Assembly (NCBI RefSeq): GCF_024643285.1
Contig: NZ_JAMSLW010000002.1
Span: forward strand, 248,001-312,000
Source: Parapedobacter lycopersici
GTDB lineage: Bacteria > Bacteroidota > Bacteroidia > Sphingobacteriales > Sphingobacteriaceae
Direction of reading: 5' to 3'
DNA: 64,000 nucleotides
In this document: positions 25,369-36,937 of the stretch, piece by piece
Layout: every line of letters starts with the position of its first letter
How positions within the stretch are numbered: position 1 is the stretch's first letter
Made by a program: the position numbers and the translations under genes
Notes under the pieces: generated by a model
What the model was told of the DNA's origin: nothing
The model's database searches: none
Seen by the model: only the letters and a program-made list of their open reading frames with translations

Positions 25369-28300
25369 TTAATCCTCTTCTTTGGAAGCCAGCAGCTGAT
25401 CGTATTCCTCCTGGGAGCCCACGATAATCCGTTCGTAATCGCGTAGCCCGGTTCCCGAAGGAATCAGGTGTCCTACAATCACGTTCTCCTTCAGTCCCAA
25501 CAGGTTGTCACGCTTACCTGCGATTGCCGCCTCATTCAGCACTTTGGTTGTTTCCTGGAAGGAAGCCGCCGAAATGAATGATTTGGTACCCAATGAAGCA
25601 CGGGTAATTCCCTGCAGTATCGGGCTGGACGTAGCAGGAATGGCATCCCTGACATCCACTAATTTCAGGTCGCGGCGTTTTAGGCTGGAATTCACATCCC
25701 GCAATTTACGCAACGAAACAATCTGGCCGGGTTTCAGTTCATTGGAATCTCCAGCGTCTACCACTACTTTCTTATCGTAAATGTTATCGTTCTCTTCCAT
25801 GAAGTCCCACCGGTTAACTGCCTCTTTCTCGAGGAAACGGGTATCGCCTGGATCGGCAATTTCCACCTTCTGCATCATCTGATGCACAATGGTTTCAAAG
25901 TGCTTATCATTGATTTTTACCCCTTGCAGGCGGTATACTTCCTGAATACCATTTACCAGATACTCCTGTACTGCCGATGGACCTTTAATCGCCAGGATGT
26001 CTGCTGGAGAAATCGACCCGTCTGACAACGGCATACCGGCTTTCACAAAGTCATTATCCTGTACCAGGATGTGCTTGGAAAGCGGCACCAGGTATTTCTT
26101 GATCTGTCCATCGCGTGACTCGATGGATATCTCGCGATTACCGCGTTTGACACCACCAAGTGTCACCACACCATCGATTTCGGTTACTACTGCCGGGTTA
26201 GACGGATTACGGGCTTCAAACAGCTCGGTCACCCGTGGCAGACCACCTGTAATGTCCCGCGTTTTACCAGTAGAACGGGGTATCTTGGCCAAAATCATCC
26301 CTTCTTTCACATCCACCTGGTCGCTCACAGAAACGTGGGCACCAACCGGGATGTTGTACGTACGGATAACCGCACCTTTTTTATCCAGGATCTTAATGGC
26401 CGGGTTTTTCGTTTTATCCCGGGTATCAATAATTACCTTCTCACGGTGTCCGGTTTGTTCATCGGATTCCTCGCGGAACGTAACCCCTTCGATGATCGAT
26501 TCAAACTCCACTTTTCCGGCAAATTCGGAAATGATCACCGCATTATAAGGGTCCCAGGAGCAGATACGCTGCCCTGCGGTTACCTTATCCCCCGCATTGA
26601 CATACAGGTATGACCCGTAAGGGATGTTATTGGTCATGATCACCTTATTGGTTTCCGGATCAACGATACGGAGTTCGCCAGAACGGCCAATCACTACCTG
26701 ATCCGGCCCTTCCTCGCCTTCGTGCGGTACCGAGCGAATATTTTCCAGTTCAACAACACCGTCAAATTTTGCCAGAATCTGGGATTCTGCCGCAATGTTC
26801 GATGCCGTACCACCCACGTGGAACGTACGCAGTGTAAGCTGTGTACCCGGCTCACCGATGGACTGCGCAGCAATCACACCAACAGCCTCACCCTTTTGCA
26901 CCCGTTTGCCGGTTGCCAGGTTACGGCCATAGCAGAGCGCACATACGCCACGCCTACTTTCACACGTCAATACCGAGCGGATTTCCAGTCCTTCTACGGC
27001 CGAATTTTCAATTTTCGCCGCAATCTGTTCGTCGATATCCTGATCTGCCGCTACCAGCTGTTCACCCGAAATGGGGTCATATACATCGTGCAGCGATACA
27101 CGGCCGAGTATCCGGTCATATAACGGCTCAATAACATCTTCGTTATCCTTCAGGGCAGTCGTATAAACACCCCGCAGGCCACCGCAATCCTCGTCCACCA
27201 CAATCATATCCTGGGCCACATCATGCAACCGCCGGGTCAGGTAACCTGCGTCGGCCGTTTTCAGTGCCGTATCCGCAAGACCTTTACGGGCACCGTGTGT
27301 CGAAATGAAGTATTCCAATACCGAAAGTCCTTCCTTGAAGTTCGAAAGAATCGGGTTCTCAATAATCTCACCTCCGGAAGAGCCCGATTTCTGCGGTTTA
27401 GCCATCAGGCCCCGCATGCCGCATAACTGGCGGATCTGCTCCTTGGAACCCCGGGCGCCTGAATCCAGCATCATATAAACCGAATTGAAGCCCTGGTTAT
27501 CCGTAGAAAGAATCTCCATTACATTAGCCGTCAACCGGCTGTTAATGCGCGTCCAGATATCGATAATCTGGTTGTAACGCTCATTATTTGTAATGAAGCC
27601 CATGTTATAGTTGTTCGTCACTTCCTCTACTTCGCGGGTTGCCTGGTCGATCAGGTCAGACTTGGCATCCGGAATATTGAGGTCCTGCAGGTTAAACGAG
27701 AGCCCACCCCGAAATGCCATCTGGAACCCAAGCTCCTTAATGTCATCCAGGAACTGCGCCGCACGTGCCATACCCATGGTCTTTACCACGGATCCGATAA
27801 TATCACGAAGCGACTTCTTGGTGAGCAGTTCATTTACATAACCGATTTCCTCGGGAACAACCTGGTTAAACAGCACACGCCCCACGGTCGTTTCGATAAT
27901 CCGTTCTTCCAGCGTACCTGCCTGATTGCGGACAACCGTTTTTACTTTGATAAACGCGTGCAGATCGACCTGCTTCTCGTTATAGGCAATGATCACCTCC
28001 TCAGCGGAGTAAAAGACCATATCCTGCCCCTTAATTACGCGGGTTTCATCTGTTTTCCGGCCCTTGGTCATGTAATAAAGACCCAATACCATGTCCTGCG
28101 AAGGAACCGTAATCGGGGTTCCGTTAGCCGGGTTCAGGATATTGTGTGATGCCAGCATCAGGATCTGTGCTTCAAGGATCGCCGCGTTGCCCAACGGCAA
28201 GTGTACCGCCATCTGGTCACCGTCAAAGTCGGCGTTGAACGCCGTACACACCAACGGGTGCAGCTGGATGGCCTTACCTTCCACCAACGTGGGCTGGAAA

Positions 28301-29649
28301 GCCTGGATACCCAAACGGTGCAGCGTAGGTGCCCGGTTAAGCAGCACAGGATGTCCCTTCAATACATTTTCGAGGATATCCCACACTACCGGATCCTTGC
28401 GGTCCACAATTTTCTTGGCCGATTTCACGGTTTTTACAATACCGCGTTCAATCATCTTGCGGATGATAAACGGCTTATACAGTTCGGCTGCCATATCTTT
28501 CGGCAGTCCGCATTCGTGCAGTTTCAGGTTCGGCCCGACCACAATGACCGAGCGCGCCGAGTAATCCACCCGTTTACCCAACAGGTTCTGGCGGAAACGG
28601 CCCTGCTTACCTTTCAGGATATCGGACAACGATTTCAATGCGCGGTTACCTTCCGTTTTCACGGCATTTACCTTACGCGAGTTATCGAACAGGGAGTCAA
28701 CCGCTTCCTGCAACATCCGCTTTTCGTTCCGGAGAATTACTTCCGGCGCCTTGATTTCCATCAGGCGTTTCAGGCGGTTATTCCGGATAATCACCCGGCG
28801 ATACAGGTCGTTCAGATCGGATGTCGCAAAACGTCCGCCTTCCAATGGCACCAATGGGCGCAGCTCGGGCGGAATGATCGGTACAATTTTAACAATCATC
28901 CATTCCGGGCGGTTCTCGATCCGATCCCGGGAACCACGGAATGCCTCCACTACCTGCAAACGTTTCAAGGCTTCGTTTTTCCGCTGCTGCGACGTTTCGT
29001 TGGCTGCTTGATGGCGCAGATCATAAGAAAGTTGATCCAAATTAAGGCGTTTCAACAGCTCCTCCAGCGCCTCCGCACCCATCTTGGCGATGAATTTCTG
29101 CGGGTCGGTATCATCAAGGAACTGATTTTCCTTCGGCAGGGTATCCAGGATATCCAGGTATTCCTCTTCCGTCAGGAAGTCCATGTAATTAATACCATCC
29201 TCTTCTTTAACACCCGCCTGGATCACTACATACCGTTCGTAGTAAATGATCATATCAAGCTTCTTGGTGGGCAGACCCAGCAAGTAGCCGATTTTGTTAG
29301 GGAGGGAACGGAAGTACCAGATGTGTGCCACGGGAACTACCAGGCTGATATGCCCCATACGTTCACGGCGCACCTTCTTTTCGGTTACTTCCACCCCGCA
29401 ACGGTCACATACGATCCCCTTGTAACGGATACGCTTGTATTTACCGCAATGGCATTCGTAGTCCTTTACCGGACCGAAAATACGTTCGCAGAACAAACCG
29501 TCACGTTCCGGTTTGTACGTCCGGTAATTGATCGTCTCCGGTTTTACCACCTCGCCGCTTGAGCGTTCCAGAATGGTTTCCGGAGAAGCCAGACTAATGG
29601 TAATCGAGGTGAAGTTGCTTTTTATTTTATTATCCTTTTTGTAAGACAT
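25369..29649 (-). CDS. rpoC: DNA-directed RNA polymerase subunit beta'
   Basis: Largest catalytic subunit of RNA polymerase, 1426 residues. The active-site magnesium loop NADFDGDQM starts at residue 472. The N-terminal zinc site has Cys66, Cys68, Cys81 and Cys84, and a second zinc-binding set lies near residue 900 in [13 protein letters not shown]. The rudder and clamp motifs ([20 protein letters not shown]) and the trigger loop ([13 protein letters not shown]) are intact. It is 35 bases downstream of rpoB, in the usual rplKAJL-rpoBC order, and is the last gene before the terminator at 25275. Length and motifs are normal for Bacteroidota. Confidence 0.98.
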   Translation of the reverse strand: MSYKKDNKIKSNFTSITISLASPETILERSSGEVVKPETINYRTYKPERDGLFCERIFGPVKDYECHCGKYKRIRYKGIVCDRCGVEVTEKKVRRERMGHISLVVPVAHIWYFRSLPNKIGYLLGLPTKKLDMIIYYERYVVIQAGVKEEDGINYMDFLTEEEYLDILDTLPKENQFLDDTDPQKFIAKMGAEALEELLKRLNLDQLSYDLRHQAANETSQQRKNEALKRLQVVEAFRGSRDRIENRPEWMIVKIVPIIPPELRPLVPLEGGRFATSDLNDLYRRVIIRNNRLKRLMEIKAPEVILRNEKRMLQEAVDSLFDNSRKVNAVKTEGNRALKSLSDILKGKQGRFRQNLLGKRVDYSARSVIVVGPNLKLHECGLPKDMAAELYKPFIIRKMIERGIVKTVKSAKKIVDRKDPVVWDILENVLKGHPVLLNRAPTLHRLGIQAFQPTLVEGKAIQLHPLVCTAFNADFDGDQMAVHLPLGNAAILEAQILMLASHNILNPANGTPITVPSQDMVLGLYYMTKGRKTDETRVIKGQDMVFYSAEEVIIAYNEKQVDLHAFIKVKTVVRNQAGTLEERIIETTVGRVLFNQVVPEEIGYVNELLTKKSLRDIIGSVVKTMGMARAAQFLDDIKELGFQMAFRGGLSFNLQDLNIPDAKSDLIDQATREVEEVTNNYNMGFITNNERYNQIIDIWTRINSRLTANVMEILSTDNQGFNSVYMMLDSGARGSKEQIRQLCGMRGLMAKPQKSGSSGGEIIENPILSNFKEGLSVLEYFISTHGARKGLADTALKTADAGYLTRRLHDVAQDMIVVDEDCGGLRGVYTTALKDNEDVIEPLYDRILGRVSLHDVYDPISGEQLVAADQDIDEQIAAKIENSAVEGLEIRSVLTCESRRGVCALCYGRNLATGKRVQKGEAVGVIAAQSIGEPGTQLTLRTFHVGGTASNIAAESQILAKFDGVVELENIRSVPHEGEEGPDQVVIGRSGELRIVDPETNKVIMTNNIPYGSYLYVNAGDKVTAGQRICSWDPYNAVIISEFAGKVEFESIIEGVTFREESDEQTGHREKVIIDTRDKTKNPAIKILDKKGAVIRTYNIPVGAHVSVSDQVDVKEGMILAKIPRSTGKTRDITGGLPRVTELFEARNPSNPAVVTEIDGVVTLGGVKRGNREISIESRDGQIKKYLVPLSKHILVQDNDFVKAGMPLSDGSISPADILAIKGPSAVQEYLVNGIQEVYRLQGVKINDKHFETIVHQMMQKVEIADPGDTRFLEKEAVNRWDFMEENDNIYDKKVVVDAGDSNELKPGQIVSLRKLRDVNSSLKRRDLKLVDVRDAIPATSSPILQGITRASLGTKSFISAASFQETTKVLNEAAIAGKRDNLLGLKENVIVGHLIPSGTGLRDYERIIVGSQEEYDQLLASKEED

Positions 29650-29684
29650 ACTTTCTTTTCTAAAAGTTAAAGCGCTATGCTTGA

Positions 29685-32600
29685 TTAATCCAGCGTGATA
29701 TCCAATCCTAAACCACGCAGCTCATGAACGAGTACGTTGAAGGATTCCGGTACAGACGGTGTTGGCAGATTATTGCCTTTGACGATCGCTTCGTACGTTT
29801 TCGCCCGGCCCACCACGTCGTCCGATTTAACGGTAAGGATTTCCTGAAGAATATTGGAGGCACCGAACGCTTCCAGTGCCCACACTTCCATCTCACCAAA
29901 CCGCTGGCCACCAAACTGTGCTTTACCGCCGAGTGGCTGCTGGGTAATGAGCGAGTACGGACCAATGGAACGTGCGTGCATCTTATCATCCACCATGTGG
30001 CCTAATTTCAGCATGTAGATAACACCTACCGTGGTCGGTTGGTCAAAACGCTCACCGGTCAATCCATTGTACAGGTACGTACGGCCCGATGCAGGAAGTT
30101 CGGCCTTAGCCACCCATCCTTCCACCTCTTCCGTAGAGGCTCCGTCAAAAATCGGCGTCGCAAATTTGACACCCAGTTTCTGTCCGGCCCAGCCCAATAC
30201 CGTTTCATAGATCTGACCCAGGTTCATCCGCGAAGGCACACCCAATGGGTTCAGCACGATATCAACCGGCGTACCATCTTCCAGGAACGGCATATCTTCA
30301 TCCCGCACAATCCGCGCAACGATACCCTTGTTCCCGTGACGGCCTGCCATCTTATCACCTACCTTCAGCTTCCGTTTTTTAGCGATGAACACCTTGGCCA
30401 TCTGTACGATGCCCGACGGCAGCTCATCCCCCACGCTAATAGCGAATTTATCCCGCTTATAAGCACCCAACTCCTCATTTAACTTGATGTTATAGAAGTG
30501 AAGCGTCTGCTTGATCAGCTCATTCTTTTCGTCGTCAGTTGTCCAGCCCGTAGGATTTACATTCGTATAATCCAGATCGGTCAGGATTTTCTGGGTAAAC
30601 TTGGCGCCCTTAGCGACCAGCAGCTCCTTATACACATTGTAAACACCCTGTGAAGTTTTGCCGTTTACAATCGCAAACAGCTTTTCAATCAGTTTGTCCT
30701 TCAGCACTTTCAGGGCCTTAGCATGTTGCGCATCCAGCTGGTCAAGCACGCGTTTTTCTTCTTCTTTACCCACTTTCTTGGCCCGTGAGAACAGCTTCGT
30801 ATCAATGACAACACCGTTAATTGAAGGCGGCGTTTTCAATGAAGCGTCCTTTACGTCACCGGCCTTGTCGCCGAAGATCGCACGGAGCAGCTTCTCTTCC
30901 GGTGAAGGATCCGATTCCCCTTTCGGCGTAATTTTACCGATCAGGATGTCACCCTCCCGCACCTCCGCACCAATGCGGATGATGCCTTTCTCATCCAGGT
31001 CTTTCGTAGCCTCTTCCGATACGTTCGGGATATCCGCCGTCAATTCCTCTTCACCCCGTTTGGTATCGCGCACTTCGAGCTCAAATTCCTCAATGTGCAG
31101 TGAAGTAAAGATGTCCTGGCTGACCACCCGTTCCGAAATCACGATAGCATCCTCAAAGTTAAATCCTTGCCATGGCATAAAAGCCACTTTCAGGTTGCGT
31201 CCGAGTGCCAGTTCGCCATCCTGGGTTGCATAACCCTCGCAAAGCACCTGTCCTTTTTCCACCTTTTGGCCGGTTTTGACAATCGGCTTCAGGTTTATGC
31301 AGGTACTCTGGTTGGTTTTCTTGAACTTAATCAGTTTATATGTTTTTACGTCATCGTCAAACGACACCAGCCGGTCGTCGTCTGTCCGGTCGTAACGGAT
31401 CTTGATCTCCTCGGCGTCCACATATTCCACTACACCGCTGCCTTCGGCATTGATCAGTGTACGTGAATCGCGTGCCACGCGTCCTTCCAATCCAGTTCCC
31501 ACAACCGGCGCCTCAGGCCGCAATAGCGGTACTGCCTGCCGCTGCATGTTGGAACCCATGAGGGCCCGGTTAGCATCATCGTGTTCCAGGAACGGAATCA
31601 GCGAAGCAGCGATGGAAGTAATCTGGTTCGGCGCAATGTCCATCAGGTCCAGTTTTTCCGGCTCGATAACAGGGAAGTCACCTTCATACCGGGCTTTTAC
31701 CCTCGGCGTAACGAAGTTACCCTTATCATCGTATTCCGCGTTGGCCTGAGCGATGGTTTTACCATCTTCGTCTTCGGCAGACAGGTAGATCACCGGTTCT
31801 TCCACGACTACCCTTCCGTCTTCTACTTTACGGTAGGGGGTCTCAATGAATCCCAGGTTATTGATTTTCGCATGTACACAAAGCGAGGAAATCAACCCGA
31901 TATTCGGACCTTCCGGTGTTTCAATGGTACATAAACGGCCATAGTGGGTATAGTGCACGTCGCGCACCTCAAATCCCGCCCGTTCACGCGACAAACCGCC
32001 GGGCCCTAAAGCCGACAAACGGCGTTTGTGGGTAATTTCTGCCAGCGGGTTGGTCTGGTCCATGAACTGTGACAGTTGGTTGGTACCAAAGAAGGAATTG
32101 ATCACAGACGAAAGCGTCCGGGCATTGATCAGGTCCGTAGGCGTAAACACCTCGTTGTCGCGGATATTCATCCGTTCGCGGATTGTACGCGCCATACGCG
32201 ACAGGCCTACACCAAACTGCGTATACAATTGCTCGCCCACGGTACGTACGCGCCGGTTGGACAAGTGGTCGATATCGTCGACCTCTGCCTTGGAGTTGAT
32301 CAGGTTGATCAGGTACTTCACAATGGCGATGATATCCTCACGGGTGAGCACTTTAGTATCGTCCGGTGTATCCAACTGCAGCTTGCGGTTGATCCGGTAA
32401 CGGCCCACGTCGCCCAGGTCATAACGTTTGTCGGAAAAGAACAGGCGCTCGATGATGCCGCGAGCGGTTTCCTCATCGGGTGGTTCAGCATTACGCAACT
32501 GGCGGTAAATATGCTCAACAGCCTCTTTCTCCGAGTTCGATGTATCTTTCTGTAACGTATTGTATATAATGGAATAATCAGCGTTGTTCGACGCATCTTC

Positions 32601-33494
32601 CTTCGTCAGGATGATGGATTTCACACCGGCGTCGATAATCAGGTCGATATGGTCATCTTCCAATACCGTTTCGCGTTCCAATACGACCTCGTTTCGGTCG
32701 ATTGACACCACCTCACCCGTATCTTCGTCCACAAAATCCTCAATCCATTTTTTAAGTACCCGTGCCGCAAGTCTGCGGCCCACATATTTTTTGAGCCCGG
32801 ATTTGCTCACTTTCACTTCATCGGCCAGCTCAAACAATTCCAGGATGTCCTTGTCCGAATCGTAACCGATGGCCCGTAAAAGTGTAGTTACCGGGAATTT
32901 TTTCTTACGGTCGATATACGCGTACATGACGTTGTTCACGTCTGTCGCGAATTCAATCCATGATCCCTTAAACGGAATAACCCGAGCTGAATACAACTTG
33001 GTACCGTTCGTGTGGCGGCTCTGTCCGAAGAATACGCCCGGCGAGCGGTGCAGCTGGGATACAATAACGCGTTCAGCGCCATTGATGACAAAGGTTCCCT
33101 TCGGGGTCATGTAGGGGATAGTCCCCAGATAAACGTCCTGCACGATGGTTTCAAAATCCTCATGTTCTTCGTCGTTACAGGACAGGCGGAGTTTCGCCTT
33201 GAGCGGGACGCTGTAGGTCAGGCCACGTTCGATACACTCCTGAATATCGTAGCGCGGCGGATCAATAAAATAATCCAGAAACTCAAGCACAAAGATGTTC
33301 CGTGAATCAGAAATGGGAAAGTTTTCTGAAAATACCTTGAACAGCCCTTCCTGGTGGCGGTTGTCTGAAGTTGTTTCAAGCTGAAAAAACTCCCTGAAAG
33401 ATTGCAATTGCACATCCAGAAAATCGGGGTAGTCGATCACCTTTTTACTGCTTGCAAAATTCACTCTTTCGTTTTGAATACTTTTGTTTGCCAA
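29685..33494 (-). CDS. rpoB: DNA-directed RNA polymerase subunit beta
   Basis: Second catalytic subunit of RNA polymerase, 1269 residues. The rifampicin pocket reads [11 protein letters not shown] and [13 protein letters not shown]. The equivalents of E. coli Asp516, His526 and Ser531 are Asp479, His489 and Ser494, all wild type. Other landmarks are [36 protein letters not shown] and the C-terminal [23 protein letters not shown]. It is separated from rplL by 171 bases holding three hairpins, so its level may be set by attenuation or RNA processing. rpoC follows 35 bases later. Confidence 0.98.
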   Translation of the reverse strand: MANKSIQNERVNFASSKKVIDYPDFLDVQLQSFREFFQLETTSDNRHQEGLFKVFSENFPISDSRNIFVLEFLDYFIDPPRYDIQECIERGLTYSVPLKAKLRLSCNDEEHEDFETIVQDVYLGTIPYMTPKGTFVINGAERVIVSQLHRSPGVFFGQSRHTNGTKLYSARVIPFKGSWIEFATDVNNVMYAYIDRKKKFPVTTLLRAIGYDSDKDILELFELADEVKVSKSGLKKYVGRRLAARVLKKWIEDFVDEDTGEVVSIDRNEVVLERETVLEDDHIDLIIDAGVKSIILTKEDASNNADYSIIYNTLQKDTSNSEKEAVEHIYRQLRNAEPPDEETARGIIERLFFSDKRYDLGDVGRYRINRKLQLDTPDDTKVLTREDIIAIVKYLINLINSKAEVDDIDHLSNRRVRTVGEQLYTQFGVGLSRMARTIRERMNIRDNEVFTPTDLINARTLSSVINSFFGTNQLSQFMDQTNPLAEITHKRRLSALGPGGLSRERAGFEVRDVHYTHYGRLCTIETPEGPNIGLISSLCVHAKINNLGFIETPYRKVEDGRVVVEEPVIYLSAEDEDGKTIAQANAEYDDKGNFVTPRVKARYEGDFPVIEPEKLDLMDIAPNQITSIAASLIPFLEHDDANRALMGSNMQRQAVPLLRPEAPVVGTGLEGRVARDSRTLINAEGSGVVEYVDAEEIKIRYDRTDDDRLVSFDDDVKTYKLIKFKKTNQSTCINLKPIVKTGQKVEKGQVLCEGYATQDGELALGRNLKVAFMPWQGFNFEDAIVISERVVSQDIFTSLHIEEFELEVRDTKRGEEELTADIPNVSEEATKDLDEKGIIRIGAEVREGDILIGKITPKGESDPSPEEKLLRAIFGDKAGDVKDASLKTPPSINGVVIDTKLFSRAKKVGKEEEKRVLDQLDAQHAKALKVLKDKLIEKLFAIVNGKTSQGVYNVYKELLVAKGAKFTQKILTDLDYTNVNPTGWTTDDEKNELIKQTLHFYNIKLNEELGAYKRDKFAISVGDELPSGIVQMAKVFIAKKRKLKVGDKMAGRHGNKGIVARIVRDEDMPFLEDGTPVDIVLNPLGVPSRMNLGQIYETVLGWAGQKLGVKFATPIFDGASTEEVEGWVAKAELPASGRTYLYNGLTGERFDQPTTVGVIYMLKLGHMVDDKMHARSIGPYSLITQQPLGGKAQFGGQRFGEMEVWALEAFGASNILQEILTVKSDDVVGRAKTYEAIVKGNNLPTPSVPESFNVLVHELRGLGLDITLD

Positions 33495-33555
33495 GGGAAT
33501 AAGAATTTAGTTTAATTTAAACTGTGCACACGATGCCGTTTTCTGCCTTAGGGGC

Positions 33556-33636
33556 CCATGTACGGCATAGACATGGTATGATAGGGGAAATATCATAAAT
33601 AGGAATAGACTCTGACGAAATACACGTCAGAGTCTA
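33556..33636 (-). promoter_or_regulatory. three successive hairpins in the rplL-rpoB gap, attenuator-like
   Basis: Hairpin 1 is the perfect 12-bp TAGACTCTGACG/CGTCAGAGTCTA (33606-33636, 7-base loop). Hairpin 2 is TATGATA/TATCATA (33577-33597). Hairpin 3 is CCATGT/ACATGG (33556-33576). None is followed by a run of T. In E. coli the same gap holds an attenuator and an RNase III site; a similar role here is inferred from position. Confidence 0.65.
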
Positions 33637-33665
33637 ACCCGTTCAGGTATGTTGTATGACCTAAT

Positions 33666-34046
33666 TTATTTGATCTCAACAACAGCTCCTGCTTCTTCAA
33701 GTTGTTTTTTCAAAGCTTCTGCTTCGTCTTTTGCAACACCGGCTTTCAATTCTTTAGGTGCGCCGTCAACCAAGTCTTTCGCTTCTTTCAGGCCAAGTCC
33801 TGTCAGGTCTTTCACCAGCTTTACAACAGCCAGTTTCTGGCCACCGGCTTCTTTCAGGATGACATCAAAGGAAGTTTTTTCCTCAGCAGCAGCAGGTGCA
33901 TCACCACCTGCAGCCGGACCAGCAACAGCAACAGCTGCAGCAGCAGGCTCAATGCCATACTCATCTTTCAGGATTTGAGCTAACTCGTTAACTTCTTTTA
34001 CTGTCAAGTTTACCAACTGCTCAGCAAACGCTTTTAAATCTGCCAT
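33666..34046 (-). CDS. rplL: 50S ribosomal protein L7/L12
   Basis: 126-residue stalk protein that recruits translation factors to the ribosome. The N-terminal dimerisation helices (1-33) lead into an Ala/Gly-rich hinge (about 34-55, [20 protein letters not shown]), then the C-terminal domain with [21 protein letters not shown] and the conserved [19 protein letters not shown] surface that contacts factors. It lies 77 bases downstream of rplJ, as expected for the L10-(L12)n partners, and 171 bases upstream of rpoB. Confidence 0.97.
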   Translation of the reverse strand: MADLKAFAEQLVNLTVKEVNELAQILKDEYGIEPAAAAVAVAGPAAGGDAPAAAEEKTSFDVILKEAGGQKLAVVKLVKDLTGLGLKEAKDLVDGAPKELKAGVAKDEAEALKKQLEEAGAVVEIK

Positions 34047-34123
34047 TTTATTTTAATTTTTTGAATTACGTTTTAAAAAAATTTTAATTAATCACGCGGA
34101 ATTTTTCCGTTGGGAGCCTCCGC

Positions 34124-34642
34124 TTAGCCCCGCTCCTGTAAAGTTTTAACCAATCCGGCCAGGGTGTTACCACCGGACTGCAGTCCGGAGATGACATTCT
34201 TGGCAGGCGACTGCAACAATCCAATGATGTCGCCGATCAATTCGTTCTTCGATTTCAGTCTGCTCAACACATCAACCTGGTTGTCTCCAATGAAGACCGC
34301 CGCATCAATGTATGCGCCTTTCAGTACCGGCTTATCGCCTTCTTTCCGAAGTTCCTTGATCAACTTGGCCGGTGCACTTCCCGTTTCTGAAAACAGCATC
34401 GTAGATGAGCCCTTCAGTACGCCGAGTAATTCTTCCGAATCCACTCCAGCTTCTGTAAGTGCTTTTCTGATCAGCGTGTTTTTCACCACCTGCATCGCAA
34501 TGCCTCTATCGTAGCATTTGCGGCGGATGCCATTCACGGTAGCTACCGTCAAATCAGCAGTATCAGCAATGTAAAAATTACCGTAAGATTTAATCTGCTC
34601 GGCTAAAGCTTTAACAATTTCTTGTTTCTCTTCTCTTTTCAT
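34124..34642 (-). CDS. rplJ: 50S ribosomal protein L10
   Basis: 172-residue stalk base protein that anchors L7/L12 dimers to 23S rRNA. The N-terminal RNA-binding domain begins MKREEKQEIVKALAEQIKSY and contains TVATVNGIRRKCYDRGIAMQVVKNTLI; the C-terminal helix that binds L12 follows. It starts 2 bases after rplA, so translation is coupled. In E. coli the L10-L12 complex represses its own mRNA; there is no long leader before rplJ here, so any such site would lie within the rplA end. Confidence 0.97.
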   Translation of the reverse strand: MKREEKQEIVKALAEQIKSYGNFYIADTADLTVATVNGIRRKCYDRGIAMQVVKNTLIRKALTEAGVDSEELLGVLKGSSTMLFSETGSAPAKLIKELRKEGDKPVLKGAYIDAAVFIGDNQVDVLSRLKSKNELIGDIIGLLQSPAKNVISGLQSGGNTLAGLVKTLQERG

Positions 34643-34644
34643 GA

Positions 34645-35343
34645 TTAAATACCTGCTACTGATTTACTCTCTATTTGGATTCCCGGGCTCATGGTAGAAG
34701 AAAGGTAAATGCTCTTGAAATACGTTCCCTTTGCAGCCGATGGCTTCAACCGGGAAATCGTTTGCAATACCTCCAGGGCATTCTCATAGATCTTCTCGGG
34801 AGCGAAAGAAGCCTTACCGACCGATGTATGAATGATGCCTGTTTTGTCTACCTTGAAATCAATCTTACCGCCTTTAACGTCGGTTACTGCCTTGCCGATA
34901 TCAGTTGTTACCGTGCCGGTTTTCGGATTTGGCATCAGGTTACGCGGACCGAGGATACGGCCCAGTTTACCTACTTTTGCCATCACGCTGGGCATGGTAA
35001 TAATGATATCAATGTCGGTCCATCCACCCTCGATTTTGCTGATATAGTCGTCCAGTCCCACATGGTCTGCACCCGCTGCCTTTGCTTCTTCCTCCTTGTC
35101 CGGAGTACAAAGCACCAGTACGCGAACGGTCTTGCCTGTACCATGCGGTAATGTTGCGATACCGCGTACCATTTGGTTCGCTTTACGGGGATCCACGCCG
35201 AGGCGTACATCGATATCCACCGAAGCGTCAAATTTGGTATTGGTAATATCCTTCACCAGGGCTGCTGCCTCTTGTAAAGTATATGCTTTGCCAACTTCAA
35301 TCTTGGATAGTGCCGCTTTCTGATTTTTTGTTAATCTTGCCAC
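34645..35343 (-). CDS. rplA: 50S ribosomal protein L1
   Basis: 232-residue protein of the L1 stalk that helps release deacylated tRNA from the E site. Family patterns include [33 protein letters not shown], and [19 protein letters not shown] in domain II, with [16 protein letters not shown] following. In many bacteria L1 also represses the rplK-rplA mRNA by binding a leader that imitates its rRNA site. It is 23 bases after rplK and 2 bases before rplJ. Confidence 0.97.
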   Translation of the reverse strand: MARLTKNQKAALSKIEVGKAYTLQEAAALVKDITNTKFDASVDIDVRLGVDPRKANQMVRGIATLPHGTGKTVRVLVLCTPDKEEEAKAAGADHVGLDDYISKIEGGWTDIDIIITMPSVMAKVGKLGRILGPRNLMPNPKTGTVTTDIGKAVTDVKGGKIDFKVDKTGIIHTSVGKASFAPEKIYENALEVLQTISRLKPSAAKGTYFKSIYLSSTMSPGIQIESKSVAGI

Positions 35344-35366
35344 TTTCTTAAATTGATTTCGTTAAA

Positions 35367-35810
35367 TTAATTGTTCCAGGGCGCGTTACCGCTCACCGTG
35401 ATGCCCATGCTGCGTGCCGTACCGGCAACCATACGCATGGCAGACTCCACCGTGAACGCGTTCAAATCCGGCATTTTATCCTTCGCGATGGTTTCCACCT
35501 GTTCCCAGGTTACCGACCCCACTTTTTTCCGGTTAGGTTCACCGGAACCACCCTTTAACCCTGAAGCCTCAACCAACTGGATTGCAACAGGAGGGGTTTT
35601 AATGATAAAATCGAAAGATTTGTCGCTATATACCGTGATAACAACAGGCAATACTTTGCCGGGTTTATCCTGGGTACGTGCATTGAACTGCTTGCAGAAC
35701 TCCATGATATTCACCCCTTTCGCACCCAAAGCAGGTCCGACTGGAGGAGATGGATTTGCAGCGCCGCCCTTCACTTGTAATTTTACTAACGCACTGACTT
35801 CTTTTGCCAT
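35367..35810 (-). CDS. rplK: 50S ribosomal protein L11
   Basis: 147-residue protein of the GTPase-associated centre. It shows the N-terminal proline-rich [20 protein letters not shown] helix (the thiostrepton-binding surface) and the C-terminal rRNA-binding domain with [25 protein letters not shown]. First gene of the rplKAJL-rpoBC unit, with its own strong promoter 116-145 bases upstream, so it need not depend on read-through from nusG. Confidence 0.97.
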   Translation of the reverse strand: MAKEVSALVKLQVKGGAANPSPPVGPALGAKGVNIMEFCKQFNARTQDKPGKVLPVVITVYSDKSFDFIIKTPPVAIQLVEASGLKGGSGEPNRKKVGSVTWEQVETIAKDKMPDLNAFTVESAMRMVAGTARSMGITVSGNAPWNN

Positions 35811-35908
35811 TTTACGATGTTGAATTAATTAATAAATGTTTGTTAGTAAGGTGGAAGCATTATAACGTAACATTTAGATTTTGAAGCGCTTTTGTGTAAA
35901 TTGCAAAT

Positions 35909-35926
35909 GCACCCCAAAAGGAGTGC
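35909..35926 (-). promoter_or_regulatory. hairpin at the 5' end of the rplK transcript
   Basis: A 7-bp stem (GCACTCC with GGGGTGC, one G:T pair) with a TTTT loop on the minus strand, starting just downstream of the -7 element. It would form the extreme 5' end of the mRNA. It may stabilise the message or take part in L1 autoregulation; this is inference. Confidence 0.45.
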
Positions 35927-35955
35927 AAAGGTACAAATATTTTTCTAATCACAAA
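35926..35955 (-). promoter_or_regulatory. promoter of rplKAJL-rpoBC
   Basis: TTTG (35952-35955), an 18-base spacer and TACCTTTG (35926-35933) on the minus strand: an exact match to the Bacteroidota vegetative promoter. Confidence 0.88.
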
Positions 35956-35998
35956 GCATTATGAAAAATATAGGCGAATTTTACCAATTCGCCTGCAA

Positions 35999-36544
35999 TT
36001 ATTCTTTCTCCACCTGGATATAGTTCAGCTCCAACGGGGTTTTACGGCCGAACACTTTTACCATGACTTTCAATTTCTTTTTCTCCTCGTTCACCTCTTC
36101 GATCTCACCGGTGAATCCATTGAACGGTCCGTCGTTGACCTTGACCAATTCGCCCACATAGAAAGGCACATTCATCAGCTCGCCCTGCTCCGACATTTCG
36201 TCTACCTTGCCGAGAATACGGTTGATCTCGGCCGGGCGCAATGGGATCGGTGTTCCGGCTTTATCACCCAGAAACCCGACAACACTATTAATATTCTTGA
36301 TTACGTGCTCCAGCTCACCATCCAATGCCGCTTCCAACAGCACATATCCCGGATAAAAATTACGCTCTTTCGCTACCTTCTTCCCATCACGCATCTGGTA
36401 ATATTTCTCCATAGGGATCAAAACCTGGGGTACAAGGTGGTTAATGCCCAACCGGTTTACCTCAGCCTCGATATATTGCTTAACCTTTTTCTCCTTTCCA
36501 CTAACGGCCCGTACAACGTACCATTTCAGTTCTTGATCTGCCAT
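35999..36544 (-). CDS. nusG: transcription termination/antitermination protein NusG
   Basis: 181 residues from the ATG at 36544 (MADQELKWYVVRAVSGKEKKV). Two codons upstream is an in-frame GTG (36550) that is a less likely start. The NGN domain (about 6-110), which binds the RNA polymerase clamp, contains the VPQVLIPMEKY and GYVLLEA patterns; the C-terminal KOW domain has VKVNDGPFNGFTGEIEEV. NusG couples RNA polymerase to Rho or to the ribosome. It follows secE by 13 bases and is followed by the rplK promoter. Confidence 0.96.
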   Translation of the reverse strand: MADQELKWYVVRAVSGKEKKVKQYIEAEVNRLGINHLVPQVLIPMEKYYQMRDGKKVAKERNFYPGYVLLEAALDGELEHVIKNINSVVGFLGDKAGTPIPLRPAEINRILGKVDEMSEQGELMNVPFYVGELVKVNDGPFNGFTGEIEEVNEEKKKLKVMVKVFGRKTPLELNYIQVEKE

Positions 36545-36557
36545 TTTCACTCAACAA

Positions 36558-36752
36558 TTAAGATGCAATACCGTAGAACAACTCGAGCACGCCACTTGAA
36601 GCCTTGTCCATCGCGAAAATCACCAATGCGATGATGATCGATGCCACCAACACTACGATGGCTGAACTCTGCAGTTCAGACCAAGTAGGCCAGGTGACCT
36701 TTTGGGTCATTTCGGTATACGAGTCTTTTATAAAACCAAGTACATTTGCCAT
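36558..36752 (-). CDS. secE: preprotein translocase subunit SecE
   Basis: 64-residue single-span membrane protein that clamps SecY. It reads FIKDSYTEMTQKVTWPTWSELQSS, the amphipathic family motif, followed by one hydrophobic helix (about 30-50). This is the short one-helix form normal outside gammaproteobacteria. It starts 16 bases after the end of tRNA-Trp and precedes nusG by 13 bases, so tuf, tRNA-Trp, secE and nusG probably share transcripts. Confidence 0.95.
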   Translation of the reverse strand: MANVLGFIKDSYTEMTQKVTWPTWSELQSSAIVVLVASIIIALVIFAMDKASSGVLELFYGIAS

Positions 36753-36768
36753 GTTCTATCAAAATTTG

Positions 36769-36839
36769 CACGGGCACCAGGATTCGAACCCAGATCAAAG
36801 GTTTTGGAGACCTCTATTCTACCATTGAACTATGCCCGT
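36769..36839 (-). tRNA. tRNA-Trp (CCA)
   Basis: 71-base cloverleaf with 7-bp acceptor stem (ACGGGCA/TGCCCGT), anticodon loop CTCCAAA giving anticodon CCA, and TTCGAAT T-loop. CCA is not encoded at the 3' end. It lies between tuf and secE. Confidence 0.95.
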
Positions 36840-36855
36840 GTGTCAGTATTTAGAC

Positions 36856-36937
36856 ACGATTAGCTAACCAGCACAGTGACTGATTAGCTAATCGTTTATA
36901 GAGAATACGCTAATCAACCCTTAACGGATTGCGTATT
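36856..36937 (-). promoter_or_regulatory. two long hairpins between tuf and tRNA-Trp
   Basis: A perfect 12-bp repeat ACGATTAGCTAA (36856-36867) with TTAGCTAATCGT (36884-36895), and a second stem AATACGC (36904-36910) with GCGTATT (36931-36937) extended by AATC/GATT with one bulge. The second overlaps the tuf stop codon. Neither has a T-run, so RNA processing of the tuf/tRNA transcript or mRNA 3'-end protection seems likelier than termination. Confidence 0.6.

Noticed and set aside
28201-29562. 453-codon open frame on the plus strand inside rpoC
   Set aside because: It lies antisense to a highly conserved gene and has no recognisable motif; it is a by-product of rpoC codon bias.
32000-32100. 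Possible rifampicin-resistance substitutions in rpoB
   Set aside because: Residues equivalent to Asp516, His526 and Ser531 are unchanged; the Thr at the Asn518 position looks like normal family variation.
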